Assembly: GCA_029448655.1 (NCBI GenBank)
Contig: JACCLO010000003.1
Coordinates: 682,001-746,000, forward strand
Direction: 5' to 3'
DNA: 64,000 bases
DNA from: Wolfiporia cocos
Lineage: Eukaryota > Basidiomycota > Agaricomycetes > Polyporales > Phaeolaceae
The notes under the pieces are model-generated. The model was given only the letters and a program-made list of their open reading frames with translations. It searched no databases and was not told the DNA's origin. The position numbers were made by a program, and so were the translations under genes. Of this stretch, positions 11,897-24,580 are shown in pieces. Position 1 is the first letter of the stretch. Each line of letters starts with the position of its first letter.

Positions 11897-12826
11897 GCGC
11901 GAATATCTTGATTCAGGAGCGCGACGCTATGAGTCAAGCAGACGTACCATGCGAAGCTACAGGTTATGGTGAGCGAAAGCGAGTAGGTCGTCGCTTCCGC
12001 CAACGGGAGGGAAATTGGAGAGGACCTGGTCAAGAGAAGGCGTCCTCAACTTTAGGGAATTATGTAAAGCGCCACCTGCCTCTTTCGGTGCTTCCAACAT
12101 CCTCGAGATGTCGGCAGCACTGGCGGGCATCGCATTCCGTCTGGGAGACAGATCAAACACAACTGAGCGTGGCAGCCAGGCGGCAGGTGGCTGTGTGAGC
12201 ATACGGCAAATTCGCGAACGGGATCATCTTGTCGGCGATTTTGACGCCACAACATGCTTGCATATTTGTTCAGCCGCCAGCTCTCTTGCATCCTATGTCA
12301 GCTCGGAAGGCGATGGAGAGCTGCTTTGGCGACTCAGAATCAATCTCTGTTACATCCTACAACGCAAATGGCGCTTATGCTGACCCGGCCCCCGCCATCG
12401 TCGGTCTCATCAAGCCGTTACAATTTTAATAAGCCCCTCAGAAGCATGCCAACTTGATCTATTGAGCTGCACTCAATATGAACGGGACCGTGCAGGCTCT
12501 CCTGTATGATAATCCCGCATGCGTGAACCGCGGAACAGATATCCGCATGCGACCACACGGAATTTCTGCAGGCGAACATCGTACGACCAAGCGGGTGCGC
12601 CACATGTTTCCTCAGTCACTTGGAGTCTACACGCATGTGCGCCTTTCGAGTGACAGATGCGAACACTGATCAAGCCATCAGCTCGTAACAGTCGCATATT
12701 GACAATCCGCATTGCGTGCCGATGCCAGTCAAATGCTACAGAGTAGCATCCAATAATAGGCCACCAGCCAACTCTGAACAACCATCAGTCAGATCCATCC
12801 AGCCTCGCAGCACACATGCTATCCTC
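11897..12826. other. Intergenic region, nothing recognised
   Basis: This is the space between the GT69 start and the carboxylesterase stop. Short open frames on both strands have no conserved motifs. An upstream non-coding or small coding exon of the GT69 gene could lie at 11.9-12.0 kb. Confidence 0.4.
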
Positions 12827-15088
12827 CTAGACTCGCGTCTCGTTCCCAACCTCGTTCCAAAATAGACATCGCTCCACATACGCACTCGTCCTCTGCTCCA
12901 AGTACGAGCTCGTCGCGTTCACGCCGCCCTCCTGGATGACGAGTCGCCCGCTAAGCGCGTCTGGCCAAACGGGCGAGCTCGCGAGGGGCTTGTACGTGTT
13001 CGGGTTGAACGCGCGCGCGAAACTCGTCCAGTACCCGATCGTCTCCGTTGCGAGAGTTTGCTCAGAAGCATTAAAGGGCGCAAAGACAGCGACGGGGTCA
13101 GTAGGGCTCGGACCAGAGCTGTATTATGGGGTTCGTAACCTCCGGGTGACGTGAAGGATCTCGGAATTTTACACTCACTTGGTACCTGCGGGGTACGGTA
13201 AGCGAGGTCGCAACGCGACGAATCGAGGACCGACCTTGGAAGAGGAAGAACAGCTCCGAGGTGTGCATGACGCCCTCCCACGGATTCGCCGCGAGCTGCA
13301 CGGGATCTGGGGTGTTGAACCGGTAGTTGTACGCGTCAGTCCTGCCCTCGGAAAGGAGCTTGTTCGCAATGGACCAATCCCTGGAATACGTGGCGGTGAG
13401 GACCCTGATTTAGTGACACGCACAAGACCCACATGCAAGTGAAGACCGTGTCCCCGAACGCTCTCTTTGCCCTCTCCCACTGCGAAGGGAAATCGCTCTC
13501 TGGATACAGCTCAATCATCCTCTGCGCCGTCGCGTTCGACTGTCATTACGTGCAGGAATTTACGGTCAGCAGAAATCAGCGACTACGTCTATCACGCCTG
13601 AAACCCACCAACATCGTGTACCTTTTCCTCAAGCTCGCCACGAACCCTTCGGTCGTGTTCACAAAGTCTGCAGGATTGCCCACGAATATCGAACCGTCGT
13701 CTGTTACATGCCCGCCGATGAACGGCATCATGTGGAAGCGACCCTGCGTGAGCAGACGCGACGGCAGGTCCGGCAGGAACACGCCGTCAACGACGGGGAG
13801 GTACCCGCAACTCGATGGGCGGTTGTTAATAGCGTCGACGAGTGCGGAGAGCGGCGCTGCGCGGAGGCAGGACATCACAGTCGCGTTGGAGAAGGAGGTA
13901 CAGTTCACCGTGGACGTGGCGTTGGCGAAGCAGTACTAGATGCCAGACGTCCGTCAGCCTGTGATGTGGATACAGGTCAGGACCAAGGACTTACCTCGTA
14001 CTGCTCGGAAGTGGGTAGGGGATCCATTCCAATGCTTTGAGCAACCTATTACAAATGGAAAATGAGTCAGTAACAAAGACCTTGCTTGGTGCAACTCACG
14101 GCAGCTTGGAATGGGGCCTCTCCCTCTCCGCCGTAGGATACCATTTGGTGTACGATATCCGCAGATCCCTAAGTCTATGGGTCAACGAGAACATGGCAGC
14201 AAGTGAATCGCGCTTACCGCACTCTGTCCAGATACAGTGATCTGGTTAGGGTCTCCTCCAAAGCTGGCGATGTGGCTGCACGTCTTCTGATTCAGAACCA
14301 GCAAGTGATGACTGTTGCTGATCGTCCCTACCGTTTGACCCAGCCAAGAGCAGCCCTCTGATCAAGTAGGCCAGCATTTAGGTCACCGTCTTGCTGTACA
14401 GCAGTTGAAGCCAGGAAGCCGAACAACCCCAGCCTGTACTGGATGTTCACTGCGACGATGGATCCGTTGCTCTCGGTAATCCAAGTGTTCATCGGGAAGC
14501 CTTGTGCGCTCTGAGGCACTGATCATTATGCGAACCAGACACCTTGGCGTTACAGTTCTTACATTATCATAGTTTCCGCCACCCTATAATCGTCTCAGTC
14601 AGTGAAAGGACTTATGGATTGTATGGCGTACGTGGATATAGAGAGCGACAGGTAAGTTATCTCCTGCCTTTGTGTTCGATGACTTCCAAACGTTAAGCGT
14701 CAGGCAATCTGATTTGGTGCGTTGATAGCTCAACGACTTGTTAATGGGCGCGTTCTGATGTCATACCTTCCGATCCGAAGCCAACCTGAGCAGGTTGCTG
14801 GATGCATATTGACCCCCAGTTTCTTGCGTCAGTGATATTGTGCTCCATAGGAGTCTCATCAAGCAGTTGAGGTGCTCTGAACCGCAAGTCCCCAAGAGGC
14901 GGCTCTACATAACGGATTCCACCGAAGAAATCCACCCCCGGAATCGAGCTGTTCCCCAGAAACGAGGCATATCCCACGTCCACTACGGGTCCAGGAGGCG
15001 CATTGTCCTGTGTAAATTCCGTGGCATATGCGCCCACTTCACACCGGGAGAGTAGACCAAGAAATGCAAGAAGCAGCGCGCGCATCAT
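12827..15088 (-). CDS. Secreted type-B carboxylesterase/lipase
   Basis: This is a multi-exon gene of roughly 550 residues. It starts with a signal peptide (MMRALLLAFLGLLSRCEVGA) and then FFGGIRYVEPPLGDLRFRAP, typical of the alpha/beta-hydrolase COesterase family. Reading on through introns: EDCLTLNVWKSS, LYIHGGG (oxyanion hole), VAVNIQYRLGLFGFLA and the nucleophile motif G-Q-S-A-G, whose codons are split by an intron near 14.2 kb. Then come TDDGSIF, where an acidic residue stands at the usual Glu position, and PWEGVMHTSELFFLF with the catalytic His. The gene ends NETRV at 12827. All triad positions are present, so it should be an active extracellular ester hydrolase; the substrate cannot be read from sequence. 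A TATA-like ATATAAG lies about 80 bp upstream of the ATG. Confidence 0.88.
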
Positions 15089-15628
15089 CCTAGAACCTCA
15101 GGATTCGGATTGTAGGCAGACGAGAGCTCCCCATCCATTGCCACACATTCGAAAAGGCCCCCGCGTATACTTATATGACGACTCCCAAGGCTGTGTCAGC
15201 TGGTCGCAAGACGTTGGCCCCTTACTTCTCCGGACCGCCTCGAGGGTCAGAAGCAGTCAGTTGGCGGAGTACGGTAGAATCCTCGGGACGGTCAGAGTTG
15301 AATATTGAGCGAAGCTACTCACGTGAATGAGCAAACATCCTCATCATCAAACTCACTCGATCATGATTGATTAACGCCACCGCCGTCGTTATCGTGTATA
15401 CGTCGCAGTATACCATCACAACGAACTTCAATCGTGAATTTCAAAGGGCGAACCGTGCTGATCGCGTCATATTCTTGAGTATCAATGCCTCCTTATCTAC
15501 ACTTTATCATTCGACAACGGGTGACGTTACAATCTGACGTGGTGCGCCTACTCGCTCTGCGTCACCTTCCCTGTAACATACATTGGTTGCTATTCTATGG
15601 CCGCATTCAAGGCTCATGACCAGCATAA
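15089..15628. other. Intergenic region between esterase and iminopeptidase
   Basis: No gene is seen. It contains the esterase promoter (TATATAAG-like element near 15170, minus strand) and AT-richer DNA downstream of the iminopeptidase-like gene's stop codon. Confidence 0.45.
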
Positions 15629-16586
15629 TCATAACTTCATGAAGTCGCCGACGATCTCGAAGTATCTACCAGGCTCCTCGAAGAATGGTATATGTGTGCA
15701 GTGAGCGAGTTGCGCCCATTTGACCTTCGGCACCCTCTGGAACAGCGGTACGAGGTTCACATCCTGCGCTTCATCATTCGGGGAGTTGATGATAAGCGTC
15801 GGGACCTCAATTTGATGCAGCTGATCGATACAAGACCATGTCTTGAGCGTACCCGTGATGTTGAACTCTGACGGACCGATCCTAGTTCCATGTCATGTAA
15901 GCTCATTCACACACAAAGCAAGATTGAAGTACGCACATTGTCGAGTATACTGTAGGATCTTTCGACATCTCCTCGAAGGATTGGAGCAGTTGCTTAGGCC
16001 AAGGATTCAATGTGCAAACGTGTTTGTTGTAGAACACCTGCATGCAGTCCTGATATTCGTTCGAATCCGTCGTCCCTTCCCGCTCGTGCTTCTTCACAAT
16101 GTCCCTGACCTCCTTCTCCAAACCTTCAAGCAACTTCGTCGTCCCGCGCTCCCATAGCTCCATGGAGACAGACGCGTTCGTGATGATCAGATGCTTGAGT
16201 CCCTTTGGACGCCTATGGCTAGCATAGTGCGCTGCCAGCATCCCACCCCACGAATGGCCGAGCAAATCGAAATCGCCACTGATGCCGAAGTGCGCGAGGA
16301 TGTTGTCAAGCTCGTCCATGAAGAGATCCACTGTCCAAAACTCTTTCGGCTTGTCAGGAAGGTGAGCGGAATTGCCAATTCCGATTTGGTCGTAGAAGAT
16401 TACAGGGATGTTGTGGGATGCGGAGATGGTCGCATGAGGGAGCATGTAGTGATGAGAAATGCCGGGGCCACCATGGAGGGCGACTAAAGGGCGAGCGCCA
16501 GAGCTGAGATCCCCAACTACCTTATACCAGGTATGGAACGTTTCGTTACCATACGCGAAAGGAATGGTGCCAGTGTTCTCAATCAT
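15629..16586 (-). CDS. Proline iminopeptidase-like alpha/beta hydrolase (S33)
   Basis: Exons 15937-16586 and 15629-15881 (complement), with a 55-nt intron, give 300 residues, the usual length for this family. The motifs in order are LVALHGGPGISHHYMLP (HGGPG oxyanion signature), VIFYDQIGIGNS (the DQxGxGxS signature of proline iminopeptidases), LLGHSWGGMLAAHYA (Ser nucleophile), IINSPNDEAQD (Asp) and LAHCTHIPFFEEP (His). No signal peptide is present, so it is probably cytosolic. It should release N-terminal residues, classically proline, or act on amino-acid amides; related fungal proteins are also called L-amino-acid amidases. The intron falls inside the Met codon of STM/IGPSEF. Confidence 0.9.
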
Positions 16587-17145
16587 GATAGAACACGCTG
16601 TCGAGTCTCTTTAAGACCTAAATGAACAGGGCAAATCCATTTCACTCACTACGAGGCTAGGATTCAAGTGGGCGGTAGAGACAGGCGATGATCTGCACGT
16701 CTTATATCAGTTATCAGTTCCAGAGCACATGCGCTTCCGGGAGCGGGGGCGGCAACGGGCGCATCATTGAAATCCGCCAAAACAATTTACCATGCACTAG
16801 CTACATAATCCGTCCTCAAGCTTCGGTCAGCGGGTTCCACGGGCAGTGGCTACCGCATTAAGGAGTTGCCTAATCAAGATGCTTTTATATAGAAGATAAT
16901 CCGTCCTCAAGCTTCGGTCGGCGGGTTCCACGGGCAGTGGCTACCGCATTAAGGAGTTGCCTAATCAAGATGCTTTTATATAGAAGATGACGCATCATGT
17001 ATTGCTTCACAAGGGCAACAGCATCGCTTTCAGCAATTGCAAATCCATCCATTAAACCGACAAGAAAATAGAAGACAAGATGGTAATGATATGGTTATCA
17101 AGAAAATGTTCCCTGAGAACACCATGATGAAGAGTACGACTTGGT
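16587..17145. other. Intergenic region holding a tandem 91-bp repeat
   Basis: Apart from the repeat pair at 16805-16988, I see no genes. The polygalacturonase 3' end begins right after. Confidence 0.5.
16805..16988. repeat. Tandem 91-bp repeat, two near-identical copies
   Basis: Copy one runs 16805-16895 and copy two starts at 16896. Both read ataatccgtcctcaagcttc through gcagtggctaccgcattaag to gcttttatatagaagat. Only one difference was seen (cttcggtcAgcggg versus cttcggtcGgcggg), so the duplication is recent. A third, more diverged copy lies at 30607-30687, so this is a dispersed family and not only a local duplication. No open frame or terminal inverted repeat was noticed. Confidence 0.9.
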
Positions 17146-19038
17146 TCAGTATGAACCGCCGGAAATCTGGAAGCCGCAGTGAGTGGATCCCTCAGATCAG
17201 GCGGTGGATCGGCAGTCTAACTTACCGTGGCGTCGTCGGCGGCGATAGTCCCAGCATCGCCACCAGTGACGGTGAGCTCGGACCAGTCCCAGGTGCTGAT
17301 GATGCATCAATATACAACGATGTTGAAGCTGCGTGACAGAACGTACCCAGTGCAGTCGCCGCAGTCAACAGTAACTCTGTACGCACCGGAGTCCACGGAG
17401 ACCGTGGTAGCACTGTCAATGAAATTGATGTTGCTGAGGACATGTGGCGCTTAGAATAAGTCAATCGCTAAAGATGCTGTATCGAACCTGATTGTCGTGT
17501 CGGTACCAGGTGTACCATCGTTATCGGGGTAGGACTGTTACAGCTGTCTCAAGAATCAACTTGATAACTAGCAGCCTGTAGTCTCACCTGCGTGATCAGT
17601 AACCCATATTCTGAGATACCCGAAACGGTATTGCTGGATTGCAGATTTAGGTTTACCGATTCACAATCGCTCTCGTACCAACACATACCCGGAGTACGTG
17701 ACGTCGCTCACACTACCGCTTGTAGCGTCTGCGTCCACCTTGATACGAATGCCATACATCGAGTCGGTGACCGTGTTCCCAGAGAAGGTGACACTCGACA
17801 CGGTCTTTCCGGAAGCGATTGAGCCGATCGACATACCTAGTGCAACTGAGCAACAGCGACTCAAACTCGGCCTTGTTACGTACCATGCCCTCCTGAGCAG
17901 GTGTTGTCTGAGAAGACGATGTTGGAACCGGAATTAATCGCAATGCAGTCATCCTGATTCTCCACAGCTACCGATGATCAGCCCCAGCGGCCAGAAAAGG
18001 ACAGCAGCAGTATGAAGTGTACATACTGCATCCGGTGATAGTCACGTCAGAGGCGGAGACATCAAATCCCTGGTTTCCAGGTCAAATCAGACACCACAAG
18101 CAACTACTTTGTTCGACGTACATCTGTGTTATGACCGAGATCGTCAGTGTCTCCGGCTGCGTTGTTCACTGTAACGTCTTGGATGGTTAAAGCTGCGTCG
18201 TTTCCTACTGAGATAGCCTGTGCTGGAGTGTTCAATACCTGCAAGGAATAAGCAACAATGTAAACAAGCGGACGCCATGGCCCCTACTATGAAGTTCTCG
18301 AACGTGCCGGATGCTTTGATCCTAGAAGAAATAGGTCAACAAGCCTGAAATGAAACAAGAATGTAACTTGCTTCATGAAGGGATGAGGCTTTGCCACACC
18401 GCCGTTTGTACCCTGACCGTCCCAGTAGTCTGCTCCATTGCCCTGCGTCACGCCACATTAATGGTACCCTTTTCTTCTTGTGAAGGCCATTTCGACGCAC
18501 ATTAAACGTGTTTCCTCCGCCATTGAACGAGATGCTTGTTCCCTCTAAGCTGTGTCAACTTTTGTACTAGCGGTGTCGGCTATGTACAACGCACCAAACG
18601 TAATCAGAGGGCCCGATGCTGAGTCGCTATCAATTGTAGCATGCTTCATAACAAATAGAATGGCTTTACCTGTGGTGTTAGCGAAAGTTACTTCACCAGT
18701 CATGGTCACGGTGGCGCCTTCAGCAAACTTGCAAGAACGTTAGTTGGTTTAACATGGTACTAGCGTGTTTGATCACTGACACTCATTGTGACAGTGTCTA
18801 CAAAGAGTATTTTAAGATATGCACTTCATATATGGACTTGTGAAGACTCACCGCCGTCAGGCACGGTGAACGAGGATATTACAACGTCAGAGCAATCAGA
18901 CAAGTCAGAGGCGGAGTCCACAGAGTCCACAGTACACGTCGCCCTTTTTGCGGTCTCGGTGCCAGAAGGCATGGCGAGGACTAGTGGTGCGACAAGGACC
19001 GCGGCGACTAGAGATGACGTGCAGAACATGGTGGACAA
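17146..19038 (-). CDS. Secreted endopolygalacturonase (GH28)
   Basis: This is a many-exon gene of about 365-370 residues. It begins with a signal peptide ([19 protein letters not shown]) and a Lys-Arg propeptide end (ETAKRA). Spliced reading gives the right-handed beta-helix catalytic motifs of pectin hydrolases: HNTDGFDV (intron between D and G), [22 protein letters not shown] (intron in the Gly codon after GGH) and YGIRIK. The C-terminus is reached by splicing ADDAT to ISGGSY-stop at 17146; reading through that donor would stop two codons later instead. The ATG at 19029 is an equally possible start, three codons in. It hydrolyses internal alpha-1,4-galacturonan bonds of plant pectin. It is the only plant-wall enzyme recognised here. 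Confidence 0.92.
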
Positions 19039-19103
19039 CGAGGACAGAAGTCAATATCACCGCCAACCTACTCTGGCTGCACATTCGCCATCGAGTCTGG
19101 TCC

Positions 19104-19113
19104 TATTTATAAA
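19104..19113 (-). promoter_or_regulatory. TATA box of the polygalacturonase gene
   Basis: On the minus strand the sequence reads TTTATAAATA about 65-75 bp before the ATG. That spacing and sequence fit a core promoter of a regulated secreted enzyme. Confidence 0.5.
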
Positions 19114-20727
19114 GGGAGCCAGCTCATGCGTCGCCAAGTCCATGTTCCGATCAGGGCTGCGTGGGGAGGGTCACATCGCTGGCGGATGGATACAGGCTAT
19201 TTCGACTGGAGGCATGCCTCCTGCGTCAGCACGCATCCAGGCGGGCCGGGACACTGAATGAAAGATCACTAGTAAGGCTCAGCATGGAACGGTGGGAGGA
19301 AAACTTCGACGTGAAATTGGTCCCAAGGCGCAACCAGCACATGCCACAAAGTCACCGCAGCCAGTTTGACGGACAATAATCCACAGATACAATATCACGA
19401 ACAGGCACGATGTCGCATCACAGCCAGAGGCGTGTAGTCCGGCGGCCCGCCCGTCTAGGTTACTGCCGTCGCTAGCCTGTTTGCGAAGGAATCATTGAAG
19501 ACGGCAGATATACCCATGTACTTCGTTCCCACAATTACGGCAGTTACTATCTTCGCAGAATGTGACGTCACCAGCACCGCAGCAAGTAATTGAGTACCAA
19601 TGACACGCTCTTCGGGCCTTCAACTAGACTTCAAAATGCAGCTGTCCATGTGCGTGAAGAGGGAAGCATGTACCTGAAGAAGTGCAGTCGTTGGCCATCT
19701 GCACATACTGCCGACTGCCGTAGTCAGGAGGCTACAACCTGTATGCGCAGGATAATGCCGGACCTGGCGGCCCGCTGCGCAACAATGAGCCTGCATGTCA
19801 GGCATCGCTGAGCAGCCACACTTGAAGTAAAATATGGCATAACCTGGTCATGAGACCAGCGGCATGACTTTTCAAAAGCATCAACAAGCGAAAGGATTGG
19901 GCAGCTCGCCTGTCAGAGGAATGGGCACGGATGAATAGAGGACGGCACCGAGCTCGCCAAAGCAGTGCTAAGACAATTTTAACGCCGATCGGCGGGCTGC
20001 GGATACGTTGAACCTGCGCTCGTGTCCAGACTGGTGAGAGACAATCCGGAGAATTGGGAATCTGCAATACCTGCGGCCTCTTGAACAGCTACTCTTGGGG
20101 TCGCAAAATAGGTCAAGACTGACTTTGATAGCGCAAAGACACGGCCAAATTGCGAATGAGAGGCCATCCAAATACGCTTCGCAGTGATTCAGAGTAGAGA
20201 TTACCACATGTGCTCATCCAAAACCTGCAGCACACGTTTTGATGATCAATGTTTTACATATACAAGTTTTCAGAAATCTGCTATTATCAGGCTTCTCATG
20301 CCGTGCACATTCGCGATGCAAGAGAGCAGTGATTATTGCAGAGAACATACTAACGATGAGGGCTTCGAAGGTCCACAAGCGGGAACGCTATGGGAAAGTA
20401 GCAGGCGCAACGACTGAGCAGGTTTTGCAGGTCTATGAGATCGTTTCATGAGCCTGTCATATTCACCATAGTTCCGAGGGTCGCCCACCAGAACAGACAT
20501 AGCGATCGTGTTTCTGCTTCCACTCCGAGAGACAACAGCGCCTTGATCTGACACGATGTCTTATCCATCTACGCCTGCATGACATCCGTTTTTGGTGACA
20601 TAATCTGTAGCAAAATAGAGTTCGTGACTAGTATGCTGCTGGACGTACCTAGTGAAGCTCTCAAAAGTCTCATCTCAGCTGTACCATCCCCAATCCAATC
20701 TGCATTAAAGCCATGCTGCTATGGGTA
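19114..20727. other. Intergenic region, nothing recognised
   Basis: This is 1.6 kb of average composition with only short unrelated frames. No repeat, RNA gene or domain was recognised. Confidence 0.4.
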
Positions 20728-22018
20728 TCACTGTTTTGTGTCCGTATCGACAGCCCTCGAGTCTGGTGCAGACGCTGGAGGGCCCACCTTCCACCTCCCC
20801 AATAGATGATTCGCCCTTAAAACCAGCAGGTCCCTCAGCATCTGTAACGAGTCCGTCACCACGTTCAGTTTGCTCCCCGAAACTTCATGCCACTCGATCG
20901 GAACCTCCGCAACTGGCATGCGCAACTGTTTCGCAAGAAGTAGCAGCTCCACATCAAATATCCAGGTGGGTAGATGCTGATACGGGAATATGCGTTGCGC
21001 TGCGGCTCGTGAGAACAGCTTGAAGCCACACTGCGTGTCACGGATGTGCCCAACGCCGACAATTCGCAGGATCGTGTGTAGCCCGTACATCAGGATGTTG
21101 CGCAAGAGCGACCGCTAATAGTTGATGTGAGGAAGAGATAAGCGATTTGACTGGGTATACGCGCACCTTTACCACGGCCTCAGTCTTTACAAGATGGGCT
21201 CGGCTCCCGACGGCTACCGCTGCCTCTTCCTTCGGAGCTATGCGGTCCATCTCTTTCCACAGGAGCTCCAAGTCCTCAAACTTGCTTGCCCCATCTGCAT
21301 CGACCATGAGCAAGCGCTTTCCCCGTCCGTGGAGCATCCCGTGGCGCACAGCGCCGCCTTTCCCTGCATTCTCTTCTAGCTTCACAACTCGCACATCACT
21401 GGCCGGCGAGCCTATCGCAAACTTCAATGCAAAATCTGCTGTCCCGTCTGTGCTTCCATCGTCGACAATAATGAACTCGTAACTGCGACCTTCGAGTTTA
21501 GGGGACAACAGGTGGTCTATGGCGGCCTGCAGCATGCTCGGCAGGCGGGCGGTCTCGTTATATGCGGGCACTACCACCGTCAAGTCGACACTGGCAGGCT
21601 CGGCAATTGTACCGAGAGGCAAAGGCGCATTTGGTGATTGGGCGGAACGGTATGTCTTCTCAGACGCACGGGATATGCGCGGCGGCGGAGAGAACAATAC
21701 TAGGGCAACATAGCACTGCGAATCAGCTGCATAAGTAAAAGACTTCATCAAGTATAATGAAATCCGGGAAGATCAGTGAAGCCTCCTGGGAGGCGTTGAC
21801 CAGAAGTTCACTTCTTCGGTGCAGCGCGCAAATGGCCTGCAGCTCGTAGAACAAGGATGATAGTGTTCATCATGTGTGGACTTCATACTATACTGCGGGA
21901 GTATCCCCGCAGCCTGTGTTGGAGGGTCCGTGGTGAATCAGAGTAGACACGCACTCACTGTAATGAAGGTGACGACGAGTAGCGTAAGACCCGCATATGT
22001 GAGAGTGGTATAATCCAT
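20728..22018 (-). CDS. ALG5: Dolichyl-phosphate beta-glucosyltransferase
   Basis: Exons 21959-22018, 21167-21715 and 20728-21114 (complement) join in phase to 331 residues, close to the yeast enzyme. The N-terminus MDYTTLTYAGLTLLVVTFIT/CYVALVLFSPPP is a membrane anchor. GT2 motifs follow: DLTVVVPAYNETARLPSML, FIIVDDGSTDGT, ENAGKGGAVRHGML, LLMVDADGASKFEDL (DxD metal site), then RDTQCGFKLFSR and PTWIFDVELLLLAK, which are specific to dolichyl-phosphate sugar transferases. It transfers glucose from UDP-Glc to dolichyl phosphate on the cytosolic face of the ER, supplying the ALG6/8/10 steps of N-glycan assembly. The first intron (21716-21958) is 243 nt, long for this window. Confidence 0.95.
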
Positions 22019-23309
22019 AGATAATTTAGATGAACATTAGCTGGCTTTAGTGGAGTGAGGATGGCCAGGAGGTCTGTTGACTTGCAGACAGGAGTTCGGG
22101 GGCAGCTGGCCGCTTACTGAAGGCGACTTGTGAAAGAAATTGAATGGTGAAAGAGAAGGTGCAGCTACGTTCACGCAGCTACGTTCACGTTCCACGTTGA
22201 GCGCTTGAGCAGGGATCAACAAGCGCCCGACGACTCGCGTGCGTAACCATCATACGTAACATGGGCATTTTCATTTTGTATCTGGATGGAGAGTACTGAC
22301 ACAGTACATTTTGTGCATGCAATGACACCACGAGATGCGAGAATGCTACTAACGTCTATTACACACTGTCACATACCTGGTGCTAAGTTAGTTCGGCCCT
22401 GCCAGACGTGACACGTTGAGTTCACCAAGTTCGACTGCGCAAATAACCATACTCCCCGCCAAATAAACGGAGGAGTCCATGAATTCGCAACGGTACTTCT
22501 CTTGTAAGCGCCATGAGCCGCCGCTCATTGACATGGTTGCTCCTAGGCTGCCTTCGGATGAGGCCAAGTCAAAACTGTTGTCGCGTGTTCTAATGTGAAG
22601 GAACTTCAACCCAAAACCTAGGGACAGGGAGATACTCACCGACTCCTGAGAGTCAGCATTGGATAGCCGAATTGACGTTCCTGTAGGTGCCCAGCGATCA
22701 GCGTAACGGCAACATGAGTCTGTACACCAACGATAAAGGGGATCACTTTGATTGCAGATTATTGCGGCAAAGCGCCCCACTCGTAATATTAGTATTGTCA
22801 GCAGCAGATTGTCATTTGCCTGGACTTTGGAATAACTCGATTGATAGCTTTTAAGATTTTAGCGTAGGGCTTGCCACCGTCAGCACAGACTCAGAGTCTG
22901 TCAGAACGATGATATGCAAGCAAAGGGCTCTCTACCAGACAGACAAGAGAGACGGATTACGCTGATTGTATGTCGCCTCGCGGCATGTTACCGGGATGGA
23001 GGATGTCTCATTTCATGGCGAACGAAGACATCCGCGACAATGCCCGGCAGAGTAGCGGTAGAATCTTCTTGCTGTACGCCTTTCTGGGTGCCATCAGAAC
23101 TGGCCCTAGTACTCCGTGAAACGGATGCGTTAGTGACCGGATCGACGTCATGGTTTGTCCTCTTCGAATTGTCTCCCTCGGACCTACCTATCTGCGTATC
23201 AGAACGGCAATCAAGGCGGCCGGCGTTGGTGAAATCGACGTCCATAGGACCGAGTATGATGATTATAGATGTTCTGTAGAAGGAAGACATACATTGAGAT
23301 CCCAACCAC
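22019..23309. other. Intergenic region, no firm gene
   Basis: A 130-residue minus-strand frame at 22388-22780 is open but shows no known motif, signal peptide or splice-linked neighbour. A short tandem copy of acgttcacgcagct lies near 22170. Nothing else is recognised. Confidence 0.4.
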
Positions 23310-24580
23310 TTATTCCTCGGTAACTGTACCCCCGAATGGTAGTGTAGGCAAGACCTCGACGTTCCGCGTGTTACTGCACCTGATACATAAGCGATGCTCC
23401 TGTATGGCGAAGTTCGGCAGCTTCCTAACGATCTCGTTCACAACCTCTTCAGTCGGTGCATGTCCATCTTCCGTGTTATACACGTCAAAAAATATGGCGA
23501 GACGAGGCTGCGTGATGACCAGTCGGAGGAAATGCTGCTCAATTTTCTCCCAGTTCAGGGAGTCGAGATCGCTGACATCGTACATGTGCAGATCGATCTG
23601 GATTCGATGGATGGTAGGGGTATGGAGCTGAGCAAGGATATCTGGGAGCTGATCCAAAATTTTTTCATTGCTATTCCGCGGAAGACGTATATCGATGTCG
23701 TGTGCCACTCGCAGCGTTTGCAGAGATGTGTTGTGTACTAGGCCAAGATTATTGAGTGATAGGTCTGTACGCCGCCCGTAAGCATGGCACGGTCATCTTC
23801 GGCAGATGTCTCACCATGGTGTGCCTCGGAGAATGTTTGCGGAAGCTGGAAAATGATGGCCAAATGTTCTAGATGTGCTCCGGCTCGCTGAAGAATTTGT
23901 CGCATGTCCGACGTTTGCACAGGATCATCCCATATGATGGTCAATTCGCGAGGGCAAACCTCAAATGGACCCCTGGCCAGCCAATTGGATGCAAGCGATG
24001 TCGTCCGCCGGAGACTAAGAGACGTGATGCGAATACTGTGTTGCGGCGTCGCACGCACAAGCGCCCTGCCTCGATGGGTCCAGTGTACGTCGAGTAGATG
24101 TAGAGATGTTAGGTTTGGGCACGCGCAAAGGAATACAGGAAGATCATTGCCTGCGAATGCAACGTCCTGCAGTACTAGCGTTCTGACATTCGGGAAGCAA
24201 TTTGCCAGGCTGACCCTGACTTCGTCGAGCATGATCGTGGCCGACCAGTTACGGATGGTAAGATGTTCCACTTTGTCAAGCTTTAGCAAAATTCTCGTGA
24301 CTTCTTGATCCATCCAGGTGAATGTGCCGTCGAGGTGAATGTATAGCTCGCGGACACAGGACGTGAGGTGTGGAGCGTTGTGAATCAATCGCTCGAAGCG
24401 GACATATTGCCACGATCCGAGTAGGCGAATAGAGCGGAAGAGATGTACTCGCGTTGGCTCCAGCCACGCACGGCATGTCAAACTGCAGGAGCAAAGAGCA
24501 TGGCGATCGTCCGAGAGGAAGTTGAAAATGATCCCTCGGATCTCTCGAGGCAAGTGGGATACATAGTATTGATTATTGTT
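23310..24580 (-). CDS. F-box protein (5' end uncertain)
   Basis: Exons 23815-24580 and 23310-23764 (complement) are joined by a 50-nt intron inside the codon after SEAHH and give about 406 residues. The F-box is at the N-terminus: LPREIRGIIFNFLSDDRHAL, then CSLTCRAWLEPTRVHLFRSI. The remainder is a loose leucine-rich array (FERLIHNAPHLTSCVRELYI, LANCFPNVRTLVLQ, CPNLTSLHLLDV), common in the large F-box families of agaricomycetes. Such proteins are substrate receptors of SCF ubiquitin ligases; the target is unknown. No in-frame ATG precedes the F-box in this exon, so the start codon must be in one or more short upstream exons at about 24.6-24.8 kb, or the gene has lost its start. An ATG near 24760 with two introns would fit in phase but is unproven. 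Confidence 0.75.

Noticed and set aside
12827..19038. Esterase, iminopeptidase and polygalacturonase considered as a biosynthetic or pectin cluster
   Set aside because: There is no synthase, transporter or regulator among them, and only the polygalacturonase clearly acts on pectin; adjacency alone is weak evidence.
22388..22780. 130-codon minus-strand frame
   Set aside because: No homology recognised, no splice-linked neighbour exons, and composition is like the surrounding intergenic DNA.
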